A program made the translations under genes and the position numbers. The notes under the pieces were generated by a model. That model saw only the letters and a program-made list of their open reading frames with translations. It made no database searches and was not told the origin of the DNA. Positions 35,387 to 45,080 of a DNA stretch of 64,000 bases are shown piece after piece; position 1 is the stretch's first letter, and every line of letters starts with the position of its first letter. This DNA is from Gammaproteobacteria bacterium (GTDB taxonomy: Bacteria; Pseudomonadota; Gammaproteobacteria; Enterobacterales; Alteromonadaceae): assembly GCA_018222405.1 (NCBI GenBank), contig JAAFAI010000002.1, positions 1 to 64,000 on the forward strand. The letters are read 5' to 3'.

Positions 35387-36511
35387 TTATACGAGCTTCT
35401 CAGCCTGGTCGATGCCAGCGGTTTCTTCATAGTCTGAATAGTCGCTGTAGCCCTCGCTACCACCACCGTACCAGTGACTCGGATCATCAAATGACTCAAG
35501 CGGATAATCATTAGCAAACCTGACCGGTAGATCCGGATTAGTGATCCAAGAGCGGCCAAAGGCAATCATATCGGCGTCGCCGCTGCTGATGCGTTGTTCG
35601 GCGGTGTCTTTATCGTAGCCACAGTTACCTATCAGTAATCCTTTATATACATGGCGGAACTCCTGCAGGGTCATGGCTTCGCCGCGCTCATGAAAACCAA
35701 ACGCCAGACCGTCCATCACATGCAGGTAGCCGATCCCCAATTGATTGAGCTTATCAGCCACAAACAGATAGGTTTCTTTGTAGTCGTCGGCGCCCATATC
35801 ATTAAACACACCGTTAGGGGATAAGCGCACACCAACCTGCTCGGCAGGCCAGACGTCGAGTACTACCTGCATGACTTCGGCTAAGAAGCGATAACGATTT
35901 TCCAGGCTGCCACCATAGTCGTCGTCGCGCTGGTTACTGCGGCTATCCAGAAACTGATTAATCAGGTAGCCATTCGCTGCATGCACCTCAACGCCGTCAA
36001 AACCAGCTTCTTTGGCATTGATAGCAGCCTGGCGATAATCTTCAACAGTGCGTTTAATGTCTTCAACAGCCATCGGGCGCGGCACTTCAAAGGGCTTTTT
36101 GCCTTTTGGGGTGTAAATTCCATCGCCATCGTTGATGGCTACCGCCGATGCAGAAAAAGGCAACTCGCCGTCATGGAAGTCGCTGTGCGAGGCCCGGCCT
36201 GTGTGCCACAGCTGCAACACCATACGACCGCCTGCGGCGTGTACTCTGTCGGTAATACTTTTCCACCCGGCCGTCATCTCGCTGGTGTAGATACCCGGTG
36301 CATCCACCCAGCCATTTCCCTCTGGCGAAATGCTGGTGGCCTCGCTGATCAGCAGGCCGCCTGAAGCGCGCTGCACATAATAATCGCCCATAATTTTATT
36401 CGGAACCCTGTCCGGGCCAGCGCGGCCACGGGTGAGCGGGGCAAGTACCATACGGTTTTTCAGCGTCTGGCCAGCAAATGTGACCGGGGATAATAAATGC
36501 GGTGCTGTCAT
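35387..36511 (-). CDS. Alkene reductase, Old Yellow Enzyme family
   Basis: 374 aa from the ATG at 36511, with AAGGAG 5 bases upstream. TIM-barrel FMN enzyme: KNRMVLAPLTR, LQLWHTGRAS, VEVHAANGYLINQFLD (His/Asn pair binding the substrate), IAFGRSWITNPDLP. It reduces activated C=C bonds with NAD(P)H, often in electrophile detoxification. An Lrp-type regulator is upstream on the same strand. Confidence 0.94.
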   Translation of the reverse strand: MTAPHLLSPVTFAGQTLKNRMVLAPLTRGRAGPDRVPNKIMGDYYVQRASGGLLISEATSISPEGNGWVDAPGIYTSEMTAGWKSITDRVHAAGGRMVLQLWHTGRASHSDFHDGELPFSASAVAINDGDGIYTPKGKKPFEVPRPMAVEDIKRTVEDYRQAAINAKEAGFDGVEVHAANGYLINQFLDSRSNQRDDDYGGSLENRYRFLAEVMQVVLDVWPAEQVGVRLSPNGVFNDMGADDYKETYLFVADKLNQLGIGYLHVMDGLAFGFHERGEAMTLQEFRHVYKGLLIGNCGYDKDTAEQRISSGDADMIAFGRSWITNPDLPVRFANDYPLESFDDPSHWYGGGSEGYSDYSDYEETAGIDQAEKLV

Positions 36512-36587
36512 CAAGTCTCCTTGCACTGTAGTGAAATGTTGCGCTCATGCGCCAATTTAGTTACTACGCAGCAAGGTGGTTTTTAGT

Positions 36588-37052
36588 TTATTCGAAGTAG
36601 GGCAGGGAGTTGCTGGTAACGTGATCGTAGATGAGAGTGGTTTCCACGTGGATCACTTCATCCCGTCCGGTTACCTGAGTAAAAATAAAGTCGCGCAGAT
36701 GCAATGCATCGGGTACACACACATGCAGTAAAAAGTCATTTTCACCGCCCATATGAAACACACTGAGCACTTCTTTTTGCTCGACAAGTTGCTGTTGAAA
36801 CTGAGCAACGGTATCGCGATTGTGAGAGGCCAGCCGGACCGCTACCATGGCCTGAATATGACCGCCCAGTAAAGTGTAATTAAACTGGCTGCGGGCGCCT
36901 AAAATTATCCCCTCGTTTTGCAAGCGTTTGATGCGTTCCAGGCAGGAAGACGGCGCCAGATCAACATGACTGGCAATGGCTTTGTTGGTAATGCAGGGAT
37001 CTTTGAAGATACAGGCCAGTATGGCTATGTCGGTTTCATCAAGTTTACGCAT
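36588..37052 (-). CDS. Lrp/AsnC-family transcriptional regulator
   Basis: 154 aa. N-terminal winged helix (LDETDIAILACIFKDPCITNKAIASHVDLAPSSCLERIKRLQ) and a C-terminal RAM ligand-binding domain. The length is standard. It is followed by the OYE gene and preceded by anmK on the same strand. The ligand is unknown; Lrp proteins usually sense amino acids. Confidence 0.93.
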   Translation of the reverse strand: MRKLDETDIAILACIFKDPCITNKAIASHVDLAPSSCLERIKRLQNEGIILGARSQFNYTLLGGHIQAMVAVRLASHNRDTVAQFQQQLVEQKEVLSVFHMGGENDFLLHVCVPDALHLRDFIFTQVTGRDEVIHVETTLIYDHVTSNSLPYFE

Positions 37053-37085
37053 TATCCGTTTTCCTTTGCGATTCTGATAGCTTAT

Positions 37086-38213
37086 TTAATCAGCCAGTGT
37101 CATGCTTCCAAGCACCACCGCACGCGATGCGCCGGTGACATTCGGCACATTACCCGGTACACGGTGCATATAGGCCCACGCCAGCCAGGCAAAAGCAACG
37201 CCCTCAACCCACTGCGGGTGCAATGCCAGGCTATCCGTGGATGTTACTGTGCAGTCCGGGAGTAGTTCGCCTAACTGTTTCATTAACTGGCCGTTAAACG
37301 CACCGCCACCGCACACATAACACTGTTTTACCTGTTCCAGCGTGCGTATTGCATTAGCGATGGTATTGGCCGTCAGGGCCAGCAGGCTGGCCTGAACATC
37401 TTCGGGGGCAATACTGGCACCCAGAGCGTGCAGATGATGGCGTAGCCAGACCAGATTAAAATATTCCCGGCCGGTACTTTTAGGCCCGGTACCCGAGAAA
37501 TACGGGTCGGCGAGCAGGCTATTCAATAATGGCTGGTTAACCGTGCCGCTGGCAGCCCAGTTACCGTCACGGTCGAAGGGTTGATTCAGGTGCTGTAAGC
37601 ACCAGGCGTCCATCAGCGTATTACCTGGCCCGGTATCAAAGCCGCGTATCGCCCCGGCATCAACGCCCTCGAGTACGGTAATATTGGCAAAGCCGCCGAT
37701 ATTCACTATTGCACGATGCTGGCCGGCTTCGGCAAATCTTGCGGCGTGAAATGCCGGTACCAGTGGCGCGCCCTGACCGCCATAGGCTATGTCTTTACGG
37801 CGAAAATCAGCGATCACATCAATGCCTGTAAGCGTGGCAATCGTATTAGGATCGCCTATTTGCAGGGTAAAGCCATTGTCGTCCTGGCGGCCGGGAGGGC
37901 CATCGGGATAGTGACGCACGGTTTGACCATGGGAGCCAATGGCGCGGATGTCCGCCGGTGATAAGTGCTGTTCTGCCAGCAGTTTGTTTACTGCCTCGGC
38001 AAATACCCGGCCTACGGCGCGATCGGCCTGACCAAGATGATTGATTTCGTTGGGACTAACAGTGCAAAGCTGATGCAGCTGTTCGAGAAGTTCGGCTGGA
38101 TAAGGTATTGAAACTGCGGCAATTGGCGCGATGGAAGTATCGGTAATATCAGTCAGGATGGCGTCCACACCATCCATACTGGTTCCCGACATCACGCCAA
38201 TATAGTAGGCCAT
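37086..38213 (-). CDS. anmK: Anhydro-N-acetylmuramic acid kinase
   Basis: 375 aa. GVMSGTSMDGVDA phosphate-binding motif at the N-terminus, GSHGQTVRHYPDGPP, VNIGGFANITVL and FDTGPGNTLMDAW are AnmK blocks. It phosphorylates and opens anhydroMurNAc released from peptidoglycan to give MurNAc-6-phosphate. It starts 4 bases after the stop of the M23 peptidase gene, so cell-wall cutting and recycling are encoded in one unit. Confidence 0.96.
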   Translation of the reverse strand: MAYYIGVMSGTSMDGVDAILTDITDTSIAPIAAVSIPYPAELLEQLHQLCTVSPNEINHLGQADRAVGRVFAEAVNKLLAEQHLSPADIRAIGSHGQTVRHYPDGPPGRQDDNGFTLQIGDPNTIATLTGIDVIADFRRKDIAYGGQGAPLVPAFHAARFAEAGQHRAIVNIGGFANITVLEGVDAGAIRGFDTGPGNTLMDAWCLQHLNQPFDRDGNWAASGTVNQPLLNSLLADPYFSGTGPKSTGREYFNLVWLRHHLHALGASIAPEDVQASLLALTANTIANAIRTLEQVKQCYVCGGGAFNGQLMKQLGELLPDCTVTSTDSLALHPQWVEGVAFAWLAWAYMHRVPGNVPNVTGASRAVVLGSMTLAD

Positions 38214-38217
38214 GGGT

Positions 38218-39534
38218 TTATTGCATGGCCAGCATTATACGGCGTGAAGTGCCGAGTTGAGCGAGGCGTTGCTCGGCGATTTGCATAAAGGCATCGCGCT
38301 GTTTCGGGTCGATAGGCAGCGCCTTGGGTAAATCGACGGTGCGCGGGTTGCGATGCACACCGTCGACTAAAAACTCGTAATGTACGTGGGGGCCTGATGC
38401 CAGCCCGGTACTACCAAGATAACCTATGGTTTGACCCTGTTTTACAATGTCACCTTTCTTCACGGCTTTCTTTTTAAAGTGCAGGTATTTTGTGGTGTAT
38501 TTTTCACCGTGCTGGATAAATACATAATTACCATTGTATTTATTGTAGCTGGCTTCAATCACCTTACCATCGCCGGCTGCCATCACCGGAGTGCCTACGG
38601 CTGCAACATAGTCGGTACCGCGATGCGCTTTCCAGCGCTTTTGAACCGGGTGAAAACGTGCCTTGCTAAAGTTGGAGCTAACGTACTTAAAGTTGATTGG
38701 CGCGCGCAGGAAGCTCTTGCGCATACTGCGGCCTTCAGGAGTGTAGTAGTTGCCGTCTTCGTGCTGAATGGCGGCGAATTTTTCACCCTGGTTAACAAAC
38801 TCGGCGGCAACAATGTCGCCATAGCCAACAAACTCGCCGTCGATGTAGCGTTCTTCATACACTACGTTAAACGTATCGCCGGCCCGGATTTCCATGGCAA
38901 AGTCGATATCCCAGCCAAATATACCGGCCAGGTGCATAATCTGGTTATCTGTGAGACCAGCGGCTACACCGGCGTTCCAGAAGCTTGAGGTAATTTCGCC
39001 CTGGGCAAAATTGTGACGCACTTCTACCGGTTTGCTATCGATACGGGATAGCAGTTCGTCGCTGTCTTCCTGAGGTTCGATATACAGGGTATCGGTAGGC
39101 GACAGGGCATAACGTAAACCGGCAAACTGATTATCAATCACGTTGAGATCCAGCTTGTCGCCGGGGAGCAGGGTTACCAGGGTTTTTGCCTGTTCACCTG
39201 CATGGCTCACTGCATAGGTATCTTTAGGGCTTAATCCGGCGCGTTTGAATATTTTGGCCAGCGTATCGCCGCTTTTCACCGTGTAGGTTTGCCACTGGGG
39301 TTCATCATCCTGCTCAATGAGCACATCGGATTGCGTTAACGTCATCGACAGGGGATAACGTTTGCCGGTTTCCAGGATCAGCGACTCGGTATGGCGCGAC
39401 GCTTCCACCTTTTCAGATGGCAGCAGAATGAGTAATCCAACAAATGCACTGGCTGCTACCAGACCAATACGGTGCGGCCGCGGCATTTGCTTAAATAAAT
39501 CAGTGAGTAATTGAGGTCTATATATCTTTCTCAT
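38218..39534 (-). CDS. Murein DD-endopeptidase, LysM plus M23 (MepM-like)
   Basis: 438 aa from the ATG at 39534. A membrane segment (about 21-40) anchors it; a LysM-like/OapA region follows (YTVKSGDTLAKIFKRAGL), then the M23 metallopeptidase with HRGTDYVAAVGTPV (His and Asp zinc ligands) and GPHVHYEF (HxH). It cuts peptide cross-links in peptidoglycan to allow wall growth. Divergent from tyrS; operon with anmK. Confidence 0.93.
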   Translation of the reverse strand: MRKIYRPQLLTDLFKQMPRPHRIGLVAASAFVGLLILLPSEKVEASRHTESLILETGKRYPLSMTLTQSDVLIEQDDEPQWQTYTVKSGDTLAKIFKRAGLSPKDTYAVSHAGEQAKTLVTLLPGDKLDLNVIDNQFAGLRYALSPTDTLYIEPQEDSDELLSRIDSKPVEVRHNFAQGEITSSFWNAGVAAGLTDNQIMHLAGIFGWDIDFAMEIRAGDTFNVVYEERYIDGEFVGYGDIVAAEFVNQGEKFAAIQHEDGNYYTPEGRSMRKSFLRAPINFKYVSSNFSKARFHPVQKRWKAHRGTDYVAAVGTPVMAAGDGKVIEASYNKYNGNYVFIQHGEKYTTKYLHFKKKAVKKGDIVKQGQTIGYLGSTGLASGPHVHYEFLVDGVHRNPRTVDLPKALPIDPKQRDAFMQIAEQRLAQLGTSRRIMLAMQ

Positions 39535-39718
39535 AACAGCCTGAGAATAGCGGTTTCGGCCCTGAGATGCTAGAGGGATCAAGCAAAATTCAAAGGATCA
39601 GAGGCTCAAAACGGCAAATAATCGCGTTGTAGGGCGCAGAAAGTGCATAAAGGGTTTTAATAGACGGTCGGCGCGCGTAAAATGCCCGCCCAGAATGAAG
39701 TTAGATGGAAGCAGAAAA

Positions 39719-40918
39719 ATGAGTGACTGGCAAGCAGCCCTGGCCGAAATTAAACGGGGTACTGACGAAATATTGCCCGAAGATGCCCTGATCGAAAAAT
39801 TAAAGTCAGGCAAGCCGCTAACCATTAAAGCGGGATTCGATCCGACCGCACCGGATTTGCATTTAGGCCACACGGTCCTGATCAACAAAATGCGCGCTTT
39901 CCAGCAATTAGGCCACAACGTCGTGTTCCTGATTGGTGATTTTACCGGCTTGATTGGTGACCCGACGGGTAAGAATGTTACTCGTAAGCCACTTACAAAA
40001 GAGCAAGTGCTTACTAACGCTAAAACTTATCAGGAGCAGGTTTTTAAAATCCTGGACCCGGAGAAAACGCAAATTCGATTCAACTCAGAGTGGATGGATC
40101 AACTGGGCGCGGCAGGCATGATCAAGCTGGCAGCCAGTCAGACTGTGGCCAGAATGCTTGAGCGTGATGACTTTAAAAAGCGTTACGCCAACGAGCAGCC
40201 TATTGCGATTCACGAATTTTTATATCCGCTGGTTCAGGGCTGGGATTCTGTGGCACTAAAAGCCGATGTTGAGCTTGGTGGTACCGATCAGCGTTTTAAC
40301 CTGCTGATGGGACGTGAACTGCAAAAAGAGCAGGGCCAGTCTCAACAGGTGGTACTGATGATGCCGTTGCTGGAAGGCCTCGATGGCGTGCAGAAGATGT
40401 CCAAGTCGTTAAACAACTACATTGGCATTACCGATGCGCCGAATGAGATGTTCGGCAAAATCATGTCCATTTCTGATGAGCTGATGTGGCGCTATTACGA
40501 CCTGCTGAGCTTTAAGCCGCTGGACGAAATTGCTGAGCTTAAGCAACAAATGGCGGATGGCGCGAATCCGCGTGACATTAAAATTACTCTGGCGAAAGAA
40601 ATCATTGCCCGCTTCCATTCTGAACAGGCCGCTGAAGCTGCACACCAGGACTTCATTCAGCGCTTTCAGAAAAATGCCATTCCTGATGACATGCCGGAAG
40701 TCACAGTTGCATTAACCGACGGTGAAGTAGCGATTGGTTACCTGCTGAAAGAAGCCGGACTGGTTGGCTCAACGTCTGACGCGATGCGCATGATTAAGCA
40801 GGGCGCGGTAAAAATCGACGGTGAAAAAGTCACTGATACCCGTTTGGTACTCACTGAACCGGGTAAAAAGGTATATCAGGTAGGTAAGCGTAAGTTTGCC
40901 CGTGTCACCCTGGCATAA
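39719..40918 (+). CDS. tyrS: Tyrosyl-tRNA synthetase
   Basis: 399 aa from the ATG at 39719 with GGAAG upstream. Class I motifs HLGHTV (HIGH) and KMSKS are present, and the C-terminal S4 RNA-binding domain ([16 protein letters not shown]) is complete. It charges tRNA-Tyr. The sequence matches the long TyrRS type of gammaproteobacteria (TyrZ-like). Confidence 0.97.
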   Translation: MSDWQAALAEIKRGTDEILPEDALIEKLKSGKPLTIKAGFDPTAPDLHLGHTVLINKMRAFQQLGHNVVFLIGDFTGLIGDPTGKNVTRKPLTKEQVLTNAKTYQEQVFKILDPEKTQIRFNSEWMDQLGAAGMIKLAASQTVARMLERDDFKKRYANEQPIAIHEFLYPLVQGWDSVALKADVELGGTDQRFNLLMGRELQKEQGQSQQVVLMMPLLEGLDGVQKMSKSLNNYIGITDAPNEMFGKIMSISDELMWRYYDLLSFKPLDEIAELKQQMADGANPRDIKITLAKEIIARFHSEQAAEAAHQDFIQRFQKNAIPDDMPEVTVALTDGEVAIGYLLKEAGLVGSTSDAMRMIKQGAVKIDGEKVTDTRLVLTEPGKKVYQVGKRKFARVTLA

Positions 40919-40925
40919 GCTTCTG

Positions 40926-40952
40926 GTGCGCTGCGTTTTGCAGCGCACTTTT
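40926..40952 (+). terminator. Rho-independent terminator of tyrS
   Basis: GTGCGCTGC pairs with GCAGCGCAC across a 5-base loop, followed by TTTTCT. Confidence 0.85.
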
Positions 40953-40957
40953 CTACG

Positions 40958-41551
40958 TTATTGCTGTTGGCTAAACGTCAGCAGCATTTCCGCTGCCACG
41001 CAGGCACAAAGTGAATCACAGACCGGGCAGTCGTAGCCTTCGTACATGGCCGCATATTGCCATTTATTGGGGTGTTCTTTAATTAGGCGGCCGCCATTCT
41101 TACTGAAATATTTAAACGCGCTGTTACCCGGGCTGGCCAGCCATATGTGGGCCAGGCCCGCATTGCTGCCCTGGCGCTGAGCGGCGTCGACTGCTTTGCT
41201 CAGCAACGTGGAGCCAATCCCGTAACCCTGCATTGCCGGGTCCACCGTATTACATTTAAAGTAGCAAACCGTTGCGGGATCCACGTCCCACTCCGCCGGT
41301 GTTGCCCACTGATCAATATCCCACTGGCCCTGGGCAAAGGTAAGGCGAAAGCCGACTAACTGGTCGCGATAAAAAGCAACGATGCCAGCATTAATGCCGT
41401 CTTTTAAGCCGCGCAGGTAATAATCGGTTAAATTATCCAGATTCAGATAACCTTCGCCCTGCACCCGGTTACCCAGCTCAAGGACCGCGGCAAAGTGGTC
41501 CGGAGTGAGTGCTGTATAGGTAATGTCAGTGCTATTTTTTAGTTTTGCCAA
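40958..41551 (-). CDS. GNAT-family N-acetyltransferase
   Basis: 197 aa from a TTG at 41551 preceded by GGGAATGG; the longer frame to 41653 lies inside the upstream gene. The fold is indicated by VAFYRDQLVGFRLTF, the acetyl-CoA loop VDPAMQGYGIGSTLLSKAV and a later beta strand. The substrate is unknown. It overlaps the 3' end of the DUF2721 gene by 20 bases, so translation is probably coupled. The C-terminal CDSLCACVAAE contains several Cys. Confidence 0.8.
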   Translation of the reverse strand: MAKLKNSTDITYTALTPDHFAAVLELGNRVQGEGYLNLDNLTDYYLRGLKDGINAGIVAFYRDQLVGFRLTFAQGQWDIDQWATPAEWDVDPATVCYFKCNTVDPAMQGYGIGSTLLSKAVDAAQRQGSNAGLAHIWLASPGNSAFKYFSKNGGRLIKEHPNKWQYAAMYEGYDCPVCDSLCACVAAEMLLTFSQQQ

Positions 41552-41927
41552 GATCCATTCCCTGTAAGTGTACGTCGAGGGCATCCAGTGATATCCGGAT
41601 CTCCAGCACCGACTGCCAAAGACTATAAAGTAGAAAAACCAGACTCGCGGCAAACAGCCAGTTACCGGCTAACTGATACGACAGGTAAATGGCCAGCATC
41701 GACAACACGCACAGAAAAAAACTGAACACGCCGGTTTCCTGCATGCGTTTAATGTAGTGAATACGCTTGCGCAGGTTTTTGATTTGCGCCTGGGTACTCT
41801 CATTGTCTTCGCCCTTATCAAAGTGGCGAATTAACGACGCCAAGGTGAGGAAACGGTTAGTGTAAGCCAGTAGCAAAAGGGAAATCGCCGGGAACAACAT
41901 AGCCGGCGTTGAAATATCAATAGTCAT
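41532..41927 (-). CDS. DUF2721 membrane protein
   Basis: 131 aa. The N-terminus TPAMLFPAISLLLLAYTNRFLTLASLIR is the DUF2721 signature; two further membrane helices lie near 65-105. Function unknown. Operon with the overlapping GNAT gene. Confidence 0.88.
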   Translation of the reverse strand: MTIDISTPAMLFPAISLLLLAYTNRFLTLASLIRHFDKGEDNESTQAQIKNLRKRIHYIKRMQETGVFSFFLCVLSMLAIYLSYQLAGNWLFAASLVFLLYSLWQSVLEIRISLDALDVHLQGMDLGKTKK

Positions 41928-42019
41928 AATAAAACGCGTGGAGCAACAAGACCGCTATGATGCCGCCAAAGCCGCAATATGTCTATGCCAGGATGTGAGT
42001 TGGGGGCTGTCACTGAGGG

Positions 42020-42397
42020 CTATTGTTCAACCGGCAGTGATTCACTCTGCCACGCCTGCATATCGCCATCCAGGTGATACAACTGCTCAAAACCAAGGTT
42101 GGTCAGTTTCTTCAGAGCAATGCCTGCACGACGCCCGGAACGACAATAAACCAGCACCGGTTTTTGGATAGAGCCGAGTGCGGCCAGGTGAGAGGCAATC
42201 TCGGAATGTGGAACGTTGAGCGCACCAGGAACATGACCTTCAGCAAACTCTTCGGCGCTACGCACATCCATAATCAGGCCTTCAAAGCCGTTGTTGTGCA
42301 GGCTTGCAGGGCTTATGTCCGGGATAGCGTCATGCCCCCAGGCGGCAGCAGACAGCAGTAAACTTAGCAGAGACAGAGTTAAGGTAAGTAATCGCAT
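42020..42397 (-). CDS. Exported rhodanese-like protein
   Basis: 125 aa from the ATG at 42397, with AGGAG 5 bases upstream. A signal peptide ends near AAAWGHA. The single rhodanese domain carries IMDVRSAEEFAEGHVPGALNVPH and the catalytic loop VYCRSGRRAG with Cys. It is a periplasmic sulfurtransferase candidate and the last gene of the cobalamin-salvage operon, 8 bases after btuF. Confidence 0.92.
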   Translation of the reverse strand: MRLLTLTLSLLSLLLSAAAWGHDAIPDISPASLHNNGFEGLIMDVRSAEEFAEGHVPGALNVPHSEIASHLAALGSIQKPVLVYCRSGRRAGIALKKLTNLGFEQLYHLDGDMQAWQSESLPVEQ

Positions 42398-42405
42398 GCG
42401 CGCTC

Positions 42406-43218
42406 CTATTGTCGGTAACTGTCGATTCGTTGGCACAGGGTGTCTATCGCCTGGGTAATTCGCAGCGTAAAGCGGTGCAGGGCGTTAGCATCAGCGGTAA
42501 CAAGCGGTGCCTTAATAACAGACCGGTGCGGTGTCCAGAAATGTTCAAGCGTCTCTACCGACTGATCGCTTGCCGCAATCAGTAATGCCGGTTGACGCAA
42601 TAAGACCTGCTTTACCGACACTTCAGGGTAGTCGATGGGAGAGTCTATAAAAACCGATTCAGCGCCACAGCTGGCCAGAATTTTATTGGCCCATGCGCTC
42701 TGACCGATGGTCATCAGCGGCTGTGACCACATGTAGTAAAATACTTTAACCGGGGCGAGATGCTGGTATTGCTGCTTAATTTGTTCAAGCTCATGGCGGT
42801 AGTCGGTGACCAGTGTCTGACCAATATCGGTTTTATCGGTCAGTGCTGCGACTTCGAGTAACTCGATGCCTATATCATCTAACGTTTGCGGCTGGGAAAT
42901 GTAAACTTCAAGCCCGAGACTTTTCAGACGGGCAAGGTCCTGGGGTTTGTTACCGCCGCCCCAGGCCAGCACCAGGTCAGGCTCGAGAGCCATCAGTGCA
43001 GTGAAATCCACGCCCTGATAATCGGCGATAACCGGTAGTTCAGCCGCTTGTGCCGGGTAATCACTGAAGGCGCTTACCCCTACCAGACGGTCCTGTGCAG
43101 ATAAACTGTAAACCCATTCGGTAAGGTGAGGAGACAGGGTTACGATGCGTTCTGCAGACAGCGCATGCAGGGGAGCTAATAGTACTGGCAGTAATAGCCA
43201 GAGGAGCTGTTTTTTCAT
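42406..43218 (-). CDS. btuF: Cobalamin-binding periplasmic protein BtuF
   Basis: 270 aa. The ATG at 43218 overlaps the cbiB stop (ATGA), which decides the start over a TTG at 43236. A signal peptide ends near ALSA; then RIVTLSPHLTEWVYSL, PVIADYQGVDFTALMALEPDLVLAWGGGN and the helical backbone typical of class III substrate-binding proteins. It binds cobalamin (or a cobamide) for the BtuCD importer, which is not in this window. Confidence 0.88.
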   Translation of the reverse strand: MKKQLLWLLLPVLLAPLHALSAERIVTLSPHLTEWVYSLSAQDRLVGVSAFSDYPAQAAELPVIADYQGVDFTALMALEPDLVLAWGGGNKPQDLARLKSLGLEVYISQPQTLDDIGIELLEVAALTDKTDIGQTLVTDYRHELEQIKQQYQHLAPVKVFYYMWSQPLMTIGQSAWANKILASCGAESVFIDSPIDYPEVSVKQVLLRQPALLIAASDQSVETLEHFWTPHRSVIKAPLVTADANALHRFTLRITQAIDTLCQRIDSYRQ

Positions 43219-44162
43219 AATTTTAATTGCCAGCAAAGTATTAATAGCAGAGTGAGCAGCACGGTAACCAGCCAGGTCTGACGGTTGATGGCTCGCAACA
43301 CATAGGTCAGATCAGAAAAGCGCACCTGACGGGAGCCACCCACTCGGGAATGACGCAATTTGATGCCGTCGTAAAAGGCCGGGCCACCGAGCTGGATCCC
43401 CATGCCGCCGCCAAATGCCGCTAGCAGTAAAGAGGTTAAATCCCGTTCGGTCGCGTGCCGTAGCCCCTTGATGGCACCAAGCGGTGAAGTGCTTAAAAGA
43501 ATAATCAACATACCAAGACAATAGGGAATAATAATCATAGCCTGACTTAACCAGTAGGCCGGCAGACTAAATGCGCTGAACTGGTGTTTTTTGCGATGCC
43601 ATTGCCAGCGAAACTCCAGCAATAGCCGGTAAGTCAGGGCGGCCAGCGGGCCGGCCAGTGAAAACCAGAACAGCACACCTACAAACTGCTGCATAAAGCG
43701 CAGTAAATAGCTTTCGATAGCCGCTTTAGCGATGCCAATATCAGATAATGAATCTGTCTGACGGGCAACCAGCACGCTGAGGCGTTCGCGGGCAAGCAGC
43801 TTTTTATTGCCGCTTAGGGCTTGTGTGATCAACTTATACTGGCGACGTACCGGGTAAAAATTTACGCAGCAGAACAGCACCAGAGCATCAAAAAACCAGG
43901 TGTACTCGGCCAGGCTCAGCACAAAAGCCAGCACCACCAGAAAAGGCAGGGTTAACACCACAATACCCAGCGTACCACTAATATAATGCTGCGATAGCGG
44001 TGCGGAGGGAGCCGGACAGACCCTAACTGCCAGATTCGTTACCAGCATCCTATAGAGTGTCATAGGATGCGTTTGAGACGGTATCCGCCACACCCGATCA
44101 AGCAGGATCACGCTGAGTGTAATGATCAATGACAGTGTGATGGGGGGCGGCAAGGCAATCAT
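43215..44162 (-). CDS. cbiB: Adenosylcobinamide-phosphate synthase-like protein CbiB/CobD
   Basis: 315 aa with several membrane segments. ARERLSVLVARQTDSLSDIGIAKAAIES resembles the CbiB core (R(D)TS.L followed by E), and AFGGGMGIQLGGPAFYDG resembles its conserved C-terminal loop. CbiB attaches aminopropanol phosphate to cobyric acid. The N-terminal third is divergent. Placed between mtnN and btuF in a salvage operon. Confidence 0.82.
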   Translation of the reverse strand: MIALPPPITLSLIITLSVILLDRVWRIPSQTHPMTLYRMLVTNLAVRVCPAPSAPLSQHYISGTLGIVVLTLPFLVVLAFVLSLAEYTWFFDALVLFCCVNFYPVRRQYKLITQALSGNKKLLARERLSVLVARQTDSLSDIGIAKAAIESYLLRFMQQFVGVLFWFSLAGPLAALTYRLLLEFRWQWHRKKHQFSAFSLPAYWLSQAMIIIPYCLGMLIILLSTSPLGAIKGLRHATERDLTSLLLAAFGGGMGIQLGGPAFYDGIKLRHSRVGGSRQVRFSDLTYVLRAINRQTWLVTVLLTLLLILCWQLKL

Positions 44163-44171
44163 CGGGCTGAA

Positions 44172-44885
44172 TCAGGCGCCGGATGTGCGGTCGGTCATGA
44201 CTTTTATCATTCCCATCACCAGCTCTGCGGAGTGCTTTGCTGCGGTCTCCAGGTAAGCATTGAAGGAAACCGTAGAGGTTTTGCCGGCGATATCTGAAAG
44301 TGAGCGGATCACCAGAAACGGCGTGCCTAACATGTGGCTGGTCTGAGCAATGGCGGCCCCTTCCATCTCCGATGCGCTGATGGCAGGAAAGGCTTCACGC
44401 AGCCGTGCGGCTGCTTCATCTGTACCGATGAATGAGTCACCGGTGCAAATCAGGCCGCGGATTGTTTTTACATGCAACGTACTGGCGGCAGCTTGTTCTG
44501 CTGCGGTAATGAGTTGCTCATCACACTCAAAGATAGTTGGCATACCAACACACTGGCCTGGTTCATAACCGAAGTGCGTAATGTCCACATCATGGTGTTG
44601 AACGCCATTGCCAATAACAATGTCGCCAATCTCAAGGCTGGTATCAAAGCCGCCCGCTGAGCCGGTATTAACCACGAAATCCGGTTCAAATGACTGGATA
44701 AGAATGGTAGTGGCGACTGCGGCGGCTACCTTGCCGATACCACATTTTACCAGTACCACATCAACGCCGTGCAGGGTGCCGGTGTAGAAAGTCAGGTGAG
44801 CGATTTCCTTTGTTTGTAACTGGTCGAGAGATTCTTTTAACAGGGCGACTTCCTGGTCCATGGCGCCAAGGATACCAATTTTCAT
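44172..44885 (-). CDS. mtnN: 5'-methylthioadenosine/S-adenosylhomocysteine nucleosidase
   Basis: 237 aa. MKIGILGAMDQEVALLKE, VNTGSAGGFD, SGDSFIG-type segment CTGDSFIG, ASEMEGAAIAQ and RSLSDIAG are MtnN/Pfs blocks; the purine-binding Glu and Asp are present. It cleaves methylthioadenosine and S-adenosylhomocysteine, the first step of methionine salvage and of AI-2 formation. First gene of the operon mtnN-cbiB-btuF-rhodanese. Confidence 0.96.
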   Translation of the reverse strand: MKIGILGAMDQEVALLKESLDQLQTKEIAHLTFYTGTLHGVDVVLVKCGIGKVAAAVATTILIQSFEPDFVVNTGSAGGFDTSLEIGDIVIGNGVQHHDVDITHFGYEPGQCVGMPTIFECDEQLITAAEQAAASTLHVKTIRGLICTGDSFIGTDEAAARLREAFPAISASEMEGAAIAQTSHMLGTPFLVIRSLSDIAGKTSTVSFNAYLETAAKHSAELVMGMIKVMTDRTSGA

Positions 44886-45080
44886 AATCTGCCTTTAAAT
44901 TGCTTATTTAACTGGGAAATGAGTGCGCAGGATTTACTGATGCACTACTATATACGCTAGGGACGAAGTGTAATATGAATGTGTTATCGGGTACACAAGG
45001 ATTCGCTAAAGGAAGGTCAATCGGCACCATAGCCTCGCATTGGTCTGTAATGGTATTTTGATTTGGTTGTTTTCAAACCT

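Noticed and set aside
38431..38988. 185-codon plus-strand frame antisense to the M23 peptidase gene
   Set aside because: Fully covered by conserved LysM/M23 coding sequence on the other strand.
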